NCBI GenBank assembly: GCA_017514235.1 | Contig: JAFWKK010000056.1 | Span: forward strand, 1 to 61,280 | Origin: Kiritimatiellia bacterium | Lineage (GTDB): Bacteria; Verrucomicrobiota; Kiritimatiellia; RFP12; UBA1067 | Direction: 5' to 3' | DNA: 61,280 nt | In this document: one piece after another, positions 1 to 7,697 of the stretch | How positions within the stretch are numbered: the stretch's first letter is position 1 | Layout: the number at the start of each line of letters is the position of its first letter | Translations under genes and position numbers: made by a program | The notes under the pieces: generated by a model | The model's database searches: none | The model's input: only the letters and a program-made list of their open reading frames with translations | Told to the model about the DNA's origin: nothing

Positions 1-46
1 CTGCGGCGGCAACCGCCGCGCATGTCAGTATCAATGATCTCCTCAT
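1..46 (-). CDS. 5' end of a secreted protein (partial)
   Basis: Only the first 15 codons lie in the window; the gene runs off the left edge on the minus strand. They encode MRRSLILTCAAVAAA, a short basic start followed by a hydrophobic run, which is the beginning of a Sec signal peptide. An AGGAG Shine-Dalgarno sequence (56-60, minus strand) sits nine bases before the ATG, and a good -10 box lies further upstream. The mature protein cannot be identified from this fragment. Confidence 0.6.
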   Translation of the reverse strand, partial: MRRSLILTCAAVAAA

Positions 47-121
47 GGCCGTTTGCTCCTTTTGGAATCCTCGCCGATGGCAGCCCTCCGCCTGTATGGA
101 AGGGTCTTGATCACGACGCGT

Positions 122-127
122 ATTATA
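122..127 (-). promoter_or_regulatory. -10 box for the left-edge gene
   Basis: On the minus strand the sequence reads TTTGGTATAATACGC, with TATAAT at 127-122. This is the same extended block seen upstream of many genes in the window. It would give a leader of about 70 nucleotides for the partial secreted protein at 1-46. Confidence 0.6.
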
Positions 128-324
128 CCAAATCGCACCTTTCGGGCGCAAAACTATTAATGCAATAATTTTATATGCATAATGGAACGATCCATCTTGT
201 TGCAGGAACATGCCCCTGGGCGGCATTGGTGCCACCTGAATTGCTCATGGGGCGTTTCGTTTTCCCTATGGGCTCAAAATCCCCACCGTCCCATGCCTCG
301 CGGCAGAACGACGGCACAGGCGAT

Positions 325-1452
325 TCAGCCGTCGCTCTTGAGCGCGTTGTCGCGGCGGCAGAGCATCTGGAGGTTCTCGGGCACGGTCTTGCCGCCTCTA
401 GACCATGGAACGATGTGGTCGCCCTCCATCTCCTCGAACTCGAAGTGGTTTCCGCAAACCGGACATATCCCTTTCTGCCGCTCGTACGCTTCGCGCTTCT
501 CGTCGTCGTCGAACGTGCGCAAGTTCAGCTTCTCGCGCCGCGCTCCTCCCGAAAGCAGATATTCGTACACGCCGCTCTTCTTCTGAACCTCCTTGTCGGA
601 CATCAGAGCGACGACTTGCCTCTCCAGCTCCTTCGGATTAAACGACTTCGCGCCGAATTCCCTGTAGAGACGCCCCCACTCCAGGCCCTTCATCTCCCTG
701 CGGTATTTCGTGAAGAGCGTCTCGGCCCAGTTTATCACCTTCTGGAAGTGCAGCCAAAGCTCCGTCGCCTCCTCGTCGCCCTGGTGAATCGCCATGTAAT
801 CCTCGATCGCCTTGTCCTTGTAGGAGCCGACGACCCACGAGATCGCCTCGGAAAGATACTCCTGTCGGTCCGCGCTTCCGTTCAGGTACGGCGAGCCGAC
901 CTTTTGCGCCACGCATCCTTGCTTCGAGAAGTACCTCTTCGCGTCCGCGACCCACGGCCCCGCGTACACGGCGTTCCGCATCTCCTGCGCCGTGAGCTTC
1001 AATCCCGCGATGTTTATGACCTTGAACCACTCTATCTTCTCGGACGGTTCGCCCTCGCAGAAATACACCATCAGCTCGTAGCCGAGGAACCTCTCGCGCA
1101 CGTCCTCCGGCTGGCGGTGGAAAAACTTCGCGCCGAGCCCGCCGACTGCGCCAATCTCGCCCCACGAGAAATCGCCGTTCGCGTACTGGCACAGCGAAAT
1201 CGTGCGTTGCTGCCCGTCCATGACCTCGAACGTGCCGTCCGGGTTCTTCGCCCAGTACATGACGTTGAGCGGAAAGCCCTTCATGACGGTGGAGATCACG
1301 GCGTCGCGCTCCTTCTCCTTGTAGACGAAGTTACGCTGGTACGCCGGGCGTATGTCGAGCCTGCCGCCGTAGCCGCGCACGCCAGACTCCTCGTCGTCGA
1401 CGTATCCCTCGACCAGCTCGCGGACCGTTATGCGGTGGAGTTCGATTTTCAT
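325..1452 (-). CDS. DUF262 protein with C-terminal HNH nuclease domain
   Basis: The 375-residue protein has an N-terminal DUF262 (GmrS/ParB-like) domain. Visible marks are an RPAYQRNFVY segment near residue 37 and the DGQQRT motif near residue 78, which in this family belongs to a nucleotide-dependent DNA-cleavage module. The C-terminus is an HNH endonuclease: CPVCG, then GDHIVPWSRGG, then NLQMLCRRDN. DUF262 proteins are known from type IV and phosphorothioation-linked restriction (GmrSD, SspE/BrxU families). Its ATG overlaps the stop of the upstream EcoRI-type methyltransferase by four bases (ATGA), so the two are probably translationally coupled. This suggests a restriction-modification-like pair in which this protein is the nuclease. 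The domain calls are secure; the partnership is inferred. Confidence 0.85.
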   Translation of the reverse strand: MKIELHRITVRELVEGYVDDEESGVRGYGGRLDIRPAYQRNFVYKEKERDAVISTVMKGFPLNVMYWAKNPDGTFEVMDGQQRTISLCQYANGDFSWGEIGAVGGLGAKFFHRQPEDVRERFLGYELMVYFCEGEPSEKIEWFKVINIAGLKLTAQEMRNAVYAGPWVADAKRYFSKQGCVAQKVGSPYLNGSADRQEYLSEAISWVVGSYKDKAIEDYMAIHQGDEEATELWLHFQKVINWAETLFTKYRREMKGLEWGRLYREFGAKSFNPKELERQVVALMSDKEVQKKSGVYEYLLSGGARREKLNLRTFDDDEKREAYERQKGICPVCGNHFEFEEMEGDHIVPWSRGGKTVPENLQMLCRRDNALKSDG

Positions 1453-2498
1453 TGTGCGGATGTCTTTCTTCGGATTAAGATTCTGGAATATGGTACAACA
1501 ACCTCTCCTCTTGCTCCAATCATATATAAATCGCCATCGACTGCCCCTCGTTTCTGGATTTCCTTTCGATAACGCTTGTGCTCGGGTTTATAGGGTTTCA
1601 CACCACACTCAAGACCAAGACTCGCTATGCCAACACCAATAATCTCGAATTGTTCTGGGCAATACTTATCCATAAATGTTATGGGCACTCCCATTGCTCC
1701 ATAATAGTCATACGGAATATCTGCTGTCACATTCACATTTATCGCATCATAGTTCTCGTATTTCGGATACTCTTCTGGAGCATACTTCTTATATAGTGGC
1801 AACTTCTCATATCGTTTTGCCGTTTCTAGATTTGTAAACCACATTACGCCAGAAACCCGAATCATGCCATCACGATGATCTGAAGCTGTAGCAACATCCT
1901 TATAACGCGACCTAAAATGCGCCGCATTTCCCCGAAAGCCATAGCCTAGCCAGATTTCATTTGCCTTGATGAATGGAAATATCTCCTTGTATTTGATTGC
2001 ATTCTGATGCCCTACTATCACGAACTTTTTGCCATACTTCATTAATTGGGAAACATACTCTCGGAACAGCGAGAACGGCGGATTGGTAACGACAATGTCC
2101 GCCTCCTTCAGTATCTCAATGCATTCGTCGCTACGGAAGTCGCCGTCTCCTTTAAGCTCAAATACGCCTACTTCGTCGTCGTCAAGAACCATGTTGCCGT
2201 TCTTGTCGCCGTCGTACACCTGCTTAATGGCACGTTCGCAGTTACCCTGCGAAAATAAGTCTACGTCCTGAGACTTGTAGCACGTCGCAATGAGCCGCTT
2301 CAAGCCCAGCTTCTCGAAGTTTTCTACAAAGTACTTGAAGAATTCGCTTTCGCGTGGATCGTCGCAGTTGCAGAGAACTACCTTGCCATTAAAGTGTGCC
2401 TTATAGTGACGCAACTCGTTCTCTATGTCAACGCGCTGCGTGTAGAACTCGTCCTTCTTCGCCCGCTTCGCTTCAGCAAGTGCTGCGTTGTCCCCCAT
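1449..2498 (-). CDS. EcoRI-type adenine-specific DNA methyltransferase
   Basis: The 349-residue product resembles M.EcoRI along its whole length. Marks include DEFYTQ and DIENEL near the N-terminus, CNCDDPRESEFFKYF, GDGDFRS, the catalytic NPPFSLF motif of N6-adenine methylases, NYDAINVN, and the terminal SRILI stretch. It should methylate the second adenine of an EcoRI-like site, although specificity cannot be read from the sequence. The chosen ATG (2498) gives the normal family N-terminus and has GGAGG seven bases upstream. A second in-frame start (ATGATG at 2549) also has a strong AGGAGG. It would add a hydrophobic, signal-like leader (MMRFAVAALAMLFGGMA) that is odd for a DNA methylase. The gene overlaps the DUF262-HNH gene by four bases. 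Confidence 0.88.
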   Translation of the reverse strand: MGDNAALAEAKRAKKDEFYTQRVDIENELRHYKAHFNGKVVLCNCDDPRESEFFKYFVENFEKLGLKRLIATCYKSQDVDLFSQGNCERAIKQVYDGDKNGNMVLDDDEVGVFELKGDGDFRSDECIEILKEADIVVTNPPFSLFREYVSQLMKYGKKFVIVGHQNAIKYKEIFPFIKANEIWLGYGFRGNAAHFRSRYKDVATASDHRDGMIRVSGVMWFTNLETAKRYEKLPLYKKYAPEEYPKYENYDAINVNVTADIPYDYYGAMGVPITFMDKYCPEQFEIIGVGIASLGLECGVKPYKPEHKRYRKEIQKRGAVDGDLYMIGARGEVVVPYSRILIRRKTSAQ

Positions 2499-2914
2499 TG
2501 CCATGCCTCCGAAAAGCATCGCCAAGGCCGCAACAGCAAATCTCATCATGGCAACGCCTCCTGACATGCGCTCCAAACCGCTGCGGAGACCGCCTCGCGT
2601 GCATAAAAAGGGAGCGCATTTCCTCCCCATGCACTCAGCCAAAGCCCGACCAAAGGCCCATCTGGAATACATGAAGAAAGAGAATACGCCCCGCGCGGGC
2701 GCATCTCAGCTCACATGCCGTTCCAGATTCAATATTGGTCGTATTTTGGCTGAACGACGTGTAGCGTTGATGCTACATTGTTGAACGGCCCTTTGGATTT
2801 CTCCCATCGGCACCGCCGAATGTGACGCGGCAAACCGCGCACCTCCGAACGTCACACGGAAAAGGGTCCGCCCCTAATCCGCAAGACAAGGTTAGTATAA
2901 CATAAATCGGGCAC

Positions 2915-2941
2915 GTGCGGTTGACTTTCACGAAACCGCAC
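2915..2941. repeat. 8-bp perfect inverted repeat
   Basis: GTGCGGTT (2915-2922) and AACCGCAC (2934-2941) are perfect complements separated by 11 bases. It lies 14 bases before the transposase-like remnant. It may be a transcription terminator stem or a leftover element end; no T-run follows. Confidence 0.4.
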
Positions 2942-2954
2942 GCATTGAATCACC

Positions 2955-3118
2955 ATGCCGCCGTCTCTGAAGGACGGCGTAATTATCCCGACCGTTCCCA
3001 GGCGTCCGAGGCAGGAGGAGTTCGCGTTCGTGAAGGACTTCAAGGGGCACGAGTGGAACTACTGCGCGCTCGTCACGAACGACGCGAGGATGGACGCGGC
3101 GGCTTTGTCACGCCGCGA
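2955..3118 (+). pseudogene. Fragment of an IS1380-like transposase
   Basis: A short in-frame stretch encodes EEFAFVKDFKGHEWNYCALV followed by TNDARMDAAALSRR. This resembles the C-terminal part of IS1380-group DDE transposases, where a W-x-Y-x-x-L-V-T strand precedes the R-A-D-x-E-N signature. The frame then runs into unrelated sequence before that signature, and there is no N-terminal part. I read it as a deletion remnant. The family assignment is from memory of the motif and is uncertain. Confidence 0.35.
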
Positions 3119-3352
3119 AGAACCACCTCAACTGAGGTTCAAATGACGATTTTAGGCTTGGCGCAAGACATGATCAAGTGATGGGTGCTGAAGGTTTGAT
3201 GCCCTGAAGCGGCGTTCATGTTTCCCTGAACAGGTGGATTCTTGAGCCACATGGAGGGGAATTATGAGCCTCATGCAGAGGACTAGCCTCGCCAGTCCCG
3301 GAAAATCAAGGAATCGCGCAAGAGATAGATATGGTGGGTGGGCAGGGTAGGG

Positions 3353-3382
3353 TTGACCGCGATGGCCGGTTTTTGGTATTAT
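3353..3382 (+). promoter_or_regulatory. Promoter of the abiE operon
   Basis: TTGACC (3353-3358) and TATTAT (3377-3382) are 18 bases apart. The -10 context TTTGGTATTATGCGC matches the block used across the window. The predicted start near 3389 leaves a leader of about 27 bases. Confidence 0.6.
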
Positions 3383-3388
3383 GCGCAC

Positions 3389-3415
3389 AGTTGGTAAGAA
3401 AATATCAAAACAACT
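3389..3415. repeat. Inverted repeat in the abiE leader, possible operator
   Basis: AGTTG (3389-3393) and CAACT (3411-3415) flank an AT-rich 17-base centre directly between the predicted transcription start and the abiEi ATG. AbiEi antitoxins of known systems autorepress by binding inverted repeats at their own promoter, so this is a candidate site. The arms are short, so chance is possible. Confidence 0.3.
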
Positions 3416-4042
3416 ATGCAGGATTTGCTGGAAACTTGGCTTGAGCCATTGTCCGAAGCCCCATTCCCGATGGCGGTTCTCAATGATTTTCTCAGGGAAT
3501 ACTCGCAACCAGGCTTCAAGGCTCACATGATGGTGAAGGAAGGCAAGTTGATTCGACTGAAGCGCGGATGGTTCTGCGTCAACCCCAAATATTCAAAGAA
3601 GAGCATAAACCACGGAGTGGTGGCGAATGTCCTCTACGATGGACCTTCATACGTTTCCATCGAGACGGCGCTTTCCTATTACGGACTGATACCCGAACGG
3701 ACGATGGGCATGACATCTGTCGTAACTGGACGTTCCAAGACATTCAAGACGCCTATCGGCTGGTTCAGCTACAAGTCGATTCCAGAAGACCTGTTTCCGA
3801 TTGGCGTGAGAAGCGTAGATGGTTATCTGATGGCATCGCCTGAAAAGGCGCTCTGCGACTACCTCTACACGCGGAAAGACCTTCGTATCTACTCACCTAA
3901 GACTCTCGCGTCATATCTCGAAGAGGACGTCCGATTCGACTTCGACTCATTCACAAACCACGATCCGCAGATATTCGCCGCGTATGCAGCATGCGGCCAC
4001 AAGGCGGCTCTCTTCAACGCCGCAGAAAGGCTTTTCAGATGA
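3416..4042 (+). CDS. abiEi: AbiEi-family antitoxin (type IV toxin-antitoxin)
   Basis: The 208-residue protein has the layout of AbiEi antitoxins. An N-terminal winged-helix region (residues 1-60, with GKLIRLKRGWFCVNP) is followed by the family core: SYVSIETALSYYGLIPE, a TSVVTGRSKTF strand, and ASPEKALCDYLY. In this family the N-terminus binds the promoter and the C-terminus neutralises the toxin without a stable complex. It is the first gene of a two-gene operon and overlaps the toxin gene by four bases (ATGA at 4039-4042). No strong Shine-Dalgarno sequence precedes the ATG. The phage-abortive or plasmid-stabilising role is family knowledge, not shown here. Confidence 0.85.
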   Translation: MQDLLETWLEPLSEAPFPMAVLNDFLREYSQPGFKAHMMVKEGKLIRLKRGWFCVNPKYSKKSINHGVVANVLYDGPSYVSIETALSYYGLIPERTMGMTSVVTGRSKTFKTPIGWFSYKSIPEDLFPIGVRSVDGYLMASPEKALCDYLYTRKDLRIYSPKTLASYLEEDVRFDFDSFTNHDPQIFAAYAACGHKAALFNAAERLFR

Positions 4043-4866
4043 CACTGTTTGACAAGATGGTATACGACATGAAGCAGCAGCCGGATGTAATGGAAGACAA
4101 CATCCAGCATGAAGTCATGCAGAAGATCGCACTTGCAGGGCTTGCGCGCGGAGGATTTTTCGAGAAAGCGGCATTCTACGGCGGCACATGCCTCCGTCTG
4201 CTGCACAACATGCGGCGGTTCTCGGAGGACATGGACTTCTCCTTGCTGGAGCCAGACCTCAACTTCCGCTTCGAGGACTACTTCCCCGCCGTCGTCGAAG
4301 AATTCAAGCTCGCCGGCAAGGACGTGGAAATCAAGATGAAGCACAAGGGGCAGCCGTCTGCGATTGAAAGCGCGTTTCTGAAGGAGTCGTCCGACGTGTT
4401 TGACATCGGCTTCACGACGGAAAAGCGTCTCAAGGTCAAGATAGAGGTTGATATCGATCCGCCGCCAAAGTTCTCGACCGAGATGAAGACCGTCGCCTCT
4501 CCCCGAACATTCTGGGCGCGCTCCTACACGCTGCCAGACCTGTTCGCCGGCAAGGTGTCCGCCGCGCTCTTCAGGAAGTGGAAGCGCCGGATCAAGGGCC
4601 GCGACTGGTACGATGTCGCCTGGTACATCACAAAGCACGTGCCTCTCGATCTGGCGCATCTTGTCGAGCGAGCCAAGGAAAGCGCGCCCGAGGCGGACGT
4701 CTCTACGCCGGAGAAGGTCATCGCCGCGTTCGATGCCCGAATCGACGCCATCGACTTCGAGAACGCGAGGGCGGATGTGGAGCCTTACGTGATGGACAGG
4801 ACGGAACTCGACATCTGGAGCGCGGAGTTCTTCCGCCAGATGGTGCGCATGATCAAGTTCGCATAA
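4039..4866 (+). CDS. abiEii: AbiEii-family nucleotidyltransferase toxin
   Basis: The 275-residue product carries the nucleotidyltransferase signature of AbiEii/MenT-type toxins, FYGGTCLRLLHN then RRFSEDMDFSLL (about residues 45-70). It has further conserved stretches KVKIEVDI and the terminal-domain RDWYDVAWYI. Known members inactivate tRNA by adding nucleotides to it, in the cytoplasm. I start it at the ATG inside the abiEi stop (ATGA) because an upstream in-frame start would overlap the antitoxin by about 50 bases and adds non-family residues. The motif residues look intact, so the toxin is probably active and held in check by AbiEi. Confidence 0.85.
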   Translation: MTLFDKMVYDMKQQPDVMEDNIQHEVMQKIALAGLARGGFFEKAAFYGGTCLRLLHNMRRFSEDMDFSLLEPDLNFRFEDYFPAVVEEFKLAGKDVEIKMKHKGQPSAIESAFLKESSDVFDIGFTTEKRLKVKIEVDIDPPPKFSTEMKTVASPRTFWARSYTLPDLFAGKVSAALFRKWKRRIKGRDWYDVAWYITKHVPLDLAHLVERAKESAPEADVSTPEKVIAAFDARIDAIDFENARADVEPYVMDRTELDIWSAEFFRQMVRMIKFA

Positions 4867-4893
4867 CCCCAAAAAACGGCAATCTCTACACAC

Positions 4894-5991
4894 ATGAACC
4901 GGAAAAGAGTCTTGGTGATGATTACGCCGATCAGCTATCTGAGGATCGGCGGCGTGTCGCGGTTCGCAAAAGACCACGACTGGATACTGACCATCCACGA
5001 CCGGCTCGGCGGCCTGCCTCCGTCCACGGACTACGACGGGGTGCTTGTCACGCTTAGGGGCGACGAAAACGCCGTTCGGTACATACGGAAGATGACTGCA
5101 CGTGGAATCCCGACTGTCGATCTCACCATCCAGCACCCGCGCCTCCGCCTGCCGCGCGTCGTATCCGACCACCATCGGATCGGCGTCCTGGCGGGGCAGC
5201 ATTTCAAGGAGCGCGGCTTCAGGAACGTAGCCTGGTTTTCGGCCGGCTGGACGCACGTGCACGAACTTCGGTTCAACGGGCTTGCGGAGTCGTTCGGCGC
5301 GATGACGCAGAAATGGGTTTCCGACGACGACTCCAAGACCGTGAAGACGCTGAACGCTGCCCCGAGGCCTACAGCCGTCCTCGCCTATGACGAGACGGAC
5401 GCCGTGCGTCTGCTGCATCTCTGCCTAGCCGCCGGAATCGACGTGCCGGACGACATCGCCATCCTTTCCATCGGTGACGATCCGCTCGTCACGGACAACC
5501 AGCCCGTGCCAATCTCCTGCATCCGGCAGAACCTCGCCCGGGGCGGCTATGCCGCCGCCGCGCTCCTTGACCGGCTGATGAACGGCGGCAAGCACCCGGC
5601 AAAACCCATTCTTATCAAGCCCGAAGGCATAACCGTGCGCCGTTCGACCGATACCGTGGCCGACGACAATCCTCTCATCCGGACGGTTCTGCTCTACATC
5701 CGCGACAATCTCCACCGCCCCTTCGGCGCCGAGCAGGTCGCCGATGCCCTCGGCGAATCGCGCTCGCGTCTTGACAAGACGTGTGCCGCCCGGTTCGGGA
5801 AGTCGCTTGGCAAGGTCATACTCTCCCACCGCCTCGCCGAAGTGAAGCGGCTTCTCCTGAAAAGCGACCTCAGCATCGGCGAGATCGCTGCCCGCACGGG
5901 CTTTTGCGCCTCCAACTATCTCATCAAGAAGTTCAAGGCCGCCACAGGCCTCACCCCGTTCGTCTGGCGCAAGGGCATGGCGCGCAATTAG
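4894..5991 (+). CDS. XylR-like AraC-family regulator with LacI-type sensor
   Basis: The 365-residue protein joins an N-terminal periplasmic-binding-protein-like sensor (residues 1-255) to a C-terminal AraC helix-turn-helix pair (about 265-362). The sensor contains the LacI/GalR-type segments VLAYDETDAVRLL and GIDVPDDIAILSIGDDPLV. The C-terminus contains LSIGEIAARTGFCASNYLIK and TGLTPFVWRK. This is the architecture of E. coli XylR, a sugar-responsive activator. It starts 27 bases after abiEii with no promoter that I can see, so it may be read through from the toxin operon. No sugar gene lies on its own strand next to it, so its target is unknown. Confidence 0.85.
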   Translation: MNRKRVLVMITPISYLRIGGVSRFAKDHDWILTIHDRLGGLPPSTDYDGVLVTLRGDENAVRYIRKMTARGIPTVDLTIQHPRLRLPRVVSDHHRIGVLAGQHFKERGFRNVAWFSAGWTHVHELRFNGLAESFGAMTQKWVSDDDSKTVKTLNAAPRPTAVLAYDETDAVRLLHLCLAAGIDVPDDIAILSIGDDPLVTDNQPVPISCIRQNLARGGYAAAALLDRLMNGGKHPAKPILIKPEGITVRRSTDTVADDNPLIRTVLLYIRDNLHRPFGAEQVADALGESRSRLDKTCAARFGKSLGKVILSHRLAEVKRLLLKSDLSIGEIAARTGFCASNYLIKKFKAATGLTPFVWRKGMARN

Positions 5992-6226
5992 GGACAGGTC
6001 TCGCCGCGACAAAGACAAGCCTGTCTGTCGTGGCTTCGTCCTTTGCTGCTGCTCATACGCCAAGCAAGCGGCGGCCAAAGAATGCGCCATCGTCAATTAT
6101 GTTCTCCTTAATCCAGCTAGACGCACTTCCACAAATCACAAACATCAGTTTCGGATGCTTCTTCCGACAAGTCCAACATCCCCGACATTCTGACGAAAAT
6201 GTAAGCATCGCTGCCCTATTTCTAAA

Positions 6227-7463
6227 TCATACCGAATCCTTGCGCCCCAAAAGAAGATCTATCGGAATGATTGCGTCAAACCAGGCATTTCCCCTTATGA
6301 CCGGCGCCAATCGCCCTTCAAAGACAAGTGCCGCCCGAATGGACACGTCACGTCTCGTATGGATTCGCGCTATTTTGCCAGCCACCTCATCTTCGATCTC
6401 TTCGCCGATCTCCCTTCGGCGTTTTATCTCCACGGCAAAAATGGCCCTACGGGTCTGAACCAAAAGATCGATCTGTACGCCTGCCCCCGTTCCAGACCGT
6501 TTCTTCAAATATGGAGCGGCATACAAAATCGGAATCCCGTCAAGATGCAGAAAAGGCATAAGCTCCATTGCGTGATTAACAACCAGATTCTCAAACTGCA
6601 ATCCTAACGTCGATTCCCACCCCGGCAGTGAATCCAGCGAGGCGAAGGAGAACCTACCGGCTTCGATTTCCGGCAGATGCGGTTCGATGAAGCGCAGAAA
6701 GAATCTCGTATAATTGTCCGCAAGGCGGTACCGTCCCTGCCGTGCGCGACCACCGGTCTCCGGATTGAGGCCGGAGTCGCGCGCAACAAAGCCAGATAGC
6801 TCCAGCTCTTCAAGATTTCTTGCTATGTGCCCTCCCCGCTCGGTTCCCATACACTCAGCAATCGCCTGGCTAGTCTTGGCTCCGTCGCCAAGAATGCGCA
6901 AAATCTCACGTTTGCTGTCTGCGCTTTCGCCAAAGACATCGCTGAATATCTGTGTGAAGTCATGGACAAGCGGCCCGGAAGGACGGAAGCACAGCCGCTT
7001 GATGTTTTCGTTGGCTGAGACAGAAGGATCTATCTCCTCAAGATACTTCGGGACGCCCCCCGTCACCGAAAGGACGTCCACAATGTCACGCGTTGACATG
7101 CGAGACGCCTTTTCACCCCAAAACCGAATGCAGTCCCGCAGAGGAAGTTCGCGAAGAACGATGTCACGCGAAATCCTTCCGACAAAGCCGGTGTTGTTCA
7201 GGATGTTTGCGGAAATCCATGCGGAGACGCTTCCGCACAGGACAAGTATAAGATGCGGATGCTTCTTGAAAAGATTGTCCCACGTGATTTTCAGGTCTCC
7301 CGGGAATCCGCCGTCGTGTTTCCCCATCCACGATATCTCGTCCAAAAGGACCACAGTTCTCCGGTTCCCGGAAATCGCCTTGTCCAAAAGGGCGAACGCC
7401 GACCCCCAGTCCGGCCAGTTCCGCCTCTCTGGACAGGAAAAAGGCTCCTTCCTTGTTTCTCAT
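6227..7463 (-). pseudogene. AAA ATPase with DUF234-like C-terminus, lacking Walker A
   Basis: The gene has a promoter, a Shine-Dalgarno sequence (AGAAGGA) and an ATG at 7463 that encodes MRNKEGAFFLSREAELAGL, the usual start of archaeal-type ATPases (ATPase_2). After about 18 codons the frame shifts and the sequence jumps to WGSAFALLDKAISGNRRTVV, which in relatives lies just before Walker B. Walker B follows (VVLLDEISWM), then the sensor region (LILVLCGSVSAW), a winged helix, and a DUF234 tail with a PD-(D/E)XK-like IDLLVQ then FAVEIKRR. The 60-80 residues carrying Walker A are missing, so ATP binding should be lost. The 3' part (6227-7387) stays open for 386 codons. Confidence 0.7.
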
Positions 7464-7492
7464 GCTCGAATCCTTCTTTCGGAAACGCCGGA

Positions 7493-7521
7493 ATTATCTC
7501 ATAAACCGAACCCATCGTCAA
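7493..7521 (-). promoter_or_regulatory. Promoter of the broken AAA ATPase gene
   Basis: On the minus strand TTGACG (7521-7516) and GATAAT (7498-7493) are exactly 17 bases apart. This is close to the sigma70 consensus and gives a leader of about 20 bases before the ATG at 7463. Confidence 0.6.
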
Positions 7522-7697
7522 GCCCCCAAATTCTGAAATCTTAATTTTCGGGGCGCAAAATGGATTTCTCTAATTGGCCCCCGAAACCAGAAAATGAAGA
7601 TTTCGGGGCAGCGCTTCTTGCCGCAGAATGTCGCCTCAACAGGAGAAGGCGAAGTAAAGACAAGCCCGTCCATGGCGGCATCAAGGATCTTGCGCAA

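Larger units (their letters stand above)
2550..3415. other. Intergenic region with repeats and a transposase scar
   Basis: About 870 bases without an intact gene. It carries a small perfect hairpin (TGTAGC at 2760-2765 with GCTACA at 2772-2777), a 7-bp inverted repeat (TGTGACG at 2821-2827, CGTCACA at 2850-2856), a second hairpin at 2915-2941, a transposase remnant, and the abiE promoter at the right end. It looks like an old mobile-element insertion zone between two defence modules. Confidence 0.5.

Noticed and set aside
175-1572. A 465-codon open frame on the plus strand opposite the DUF262-HNH gene
   Set aside because: It is the antisense of a well-supported gene, has Leu/Arg/Val-rich shadow composition and no domain or ribosome site. 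Its FWISFR ending resembles the C-terminal tag only by chance.
2760-2777. TGTAGC/GCTACA hairpin as a terminator or attenuator
   Set aside because: Six-base arms, no T-run, and no gene ending nearby on either strand.
3889-5418. A 509-codon open frame on the minus strand across abiEi, abiEii and the XylR-like gene
   Set aside because: Arg/His/Val-rich shadow with no motif; three recognised genes occupy the other strand.
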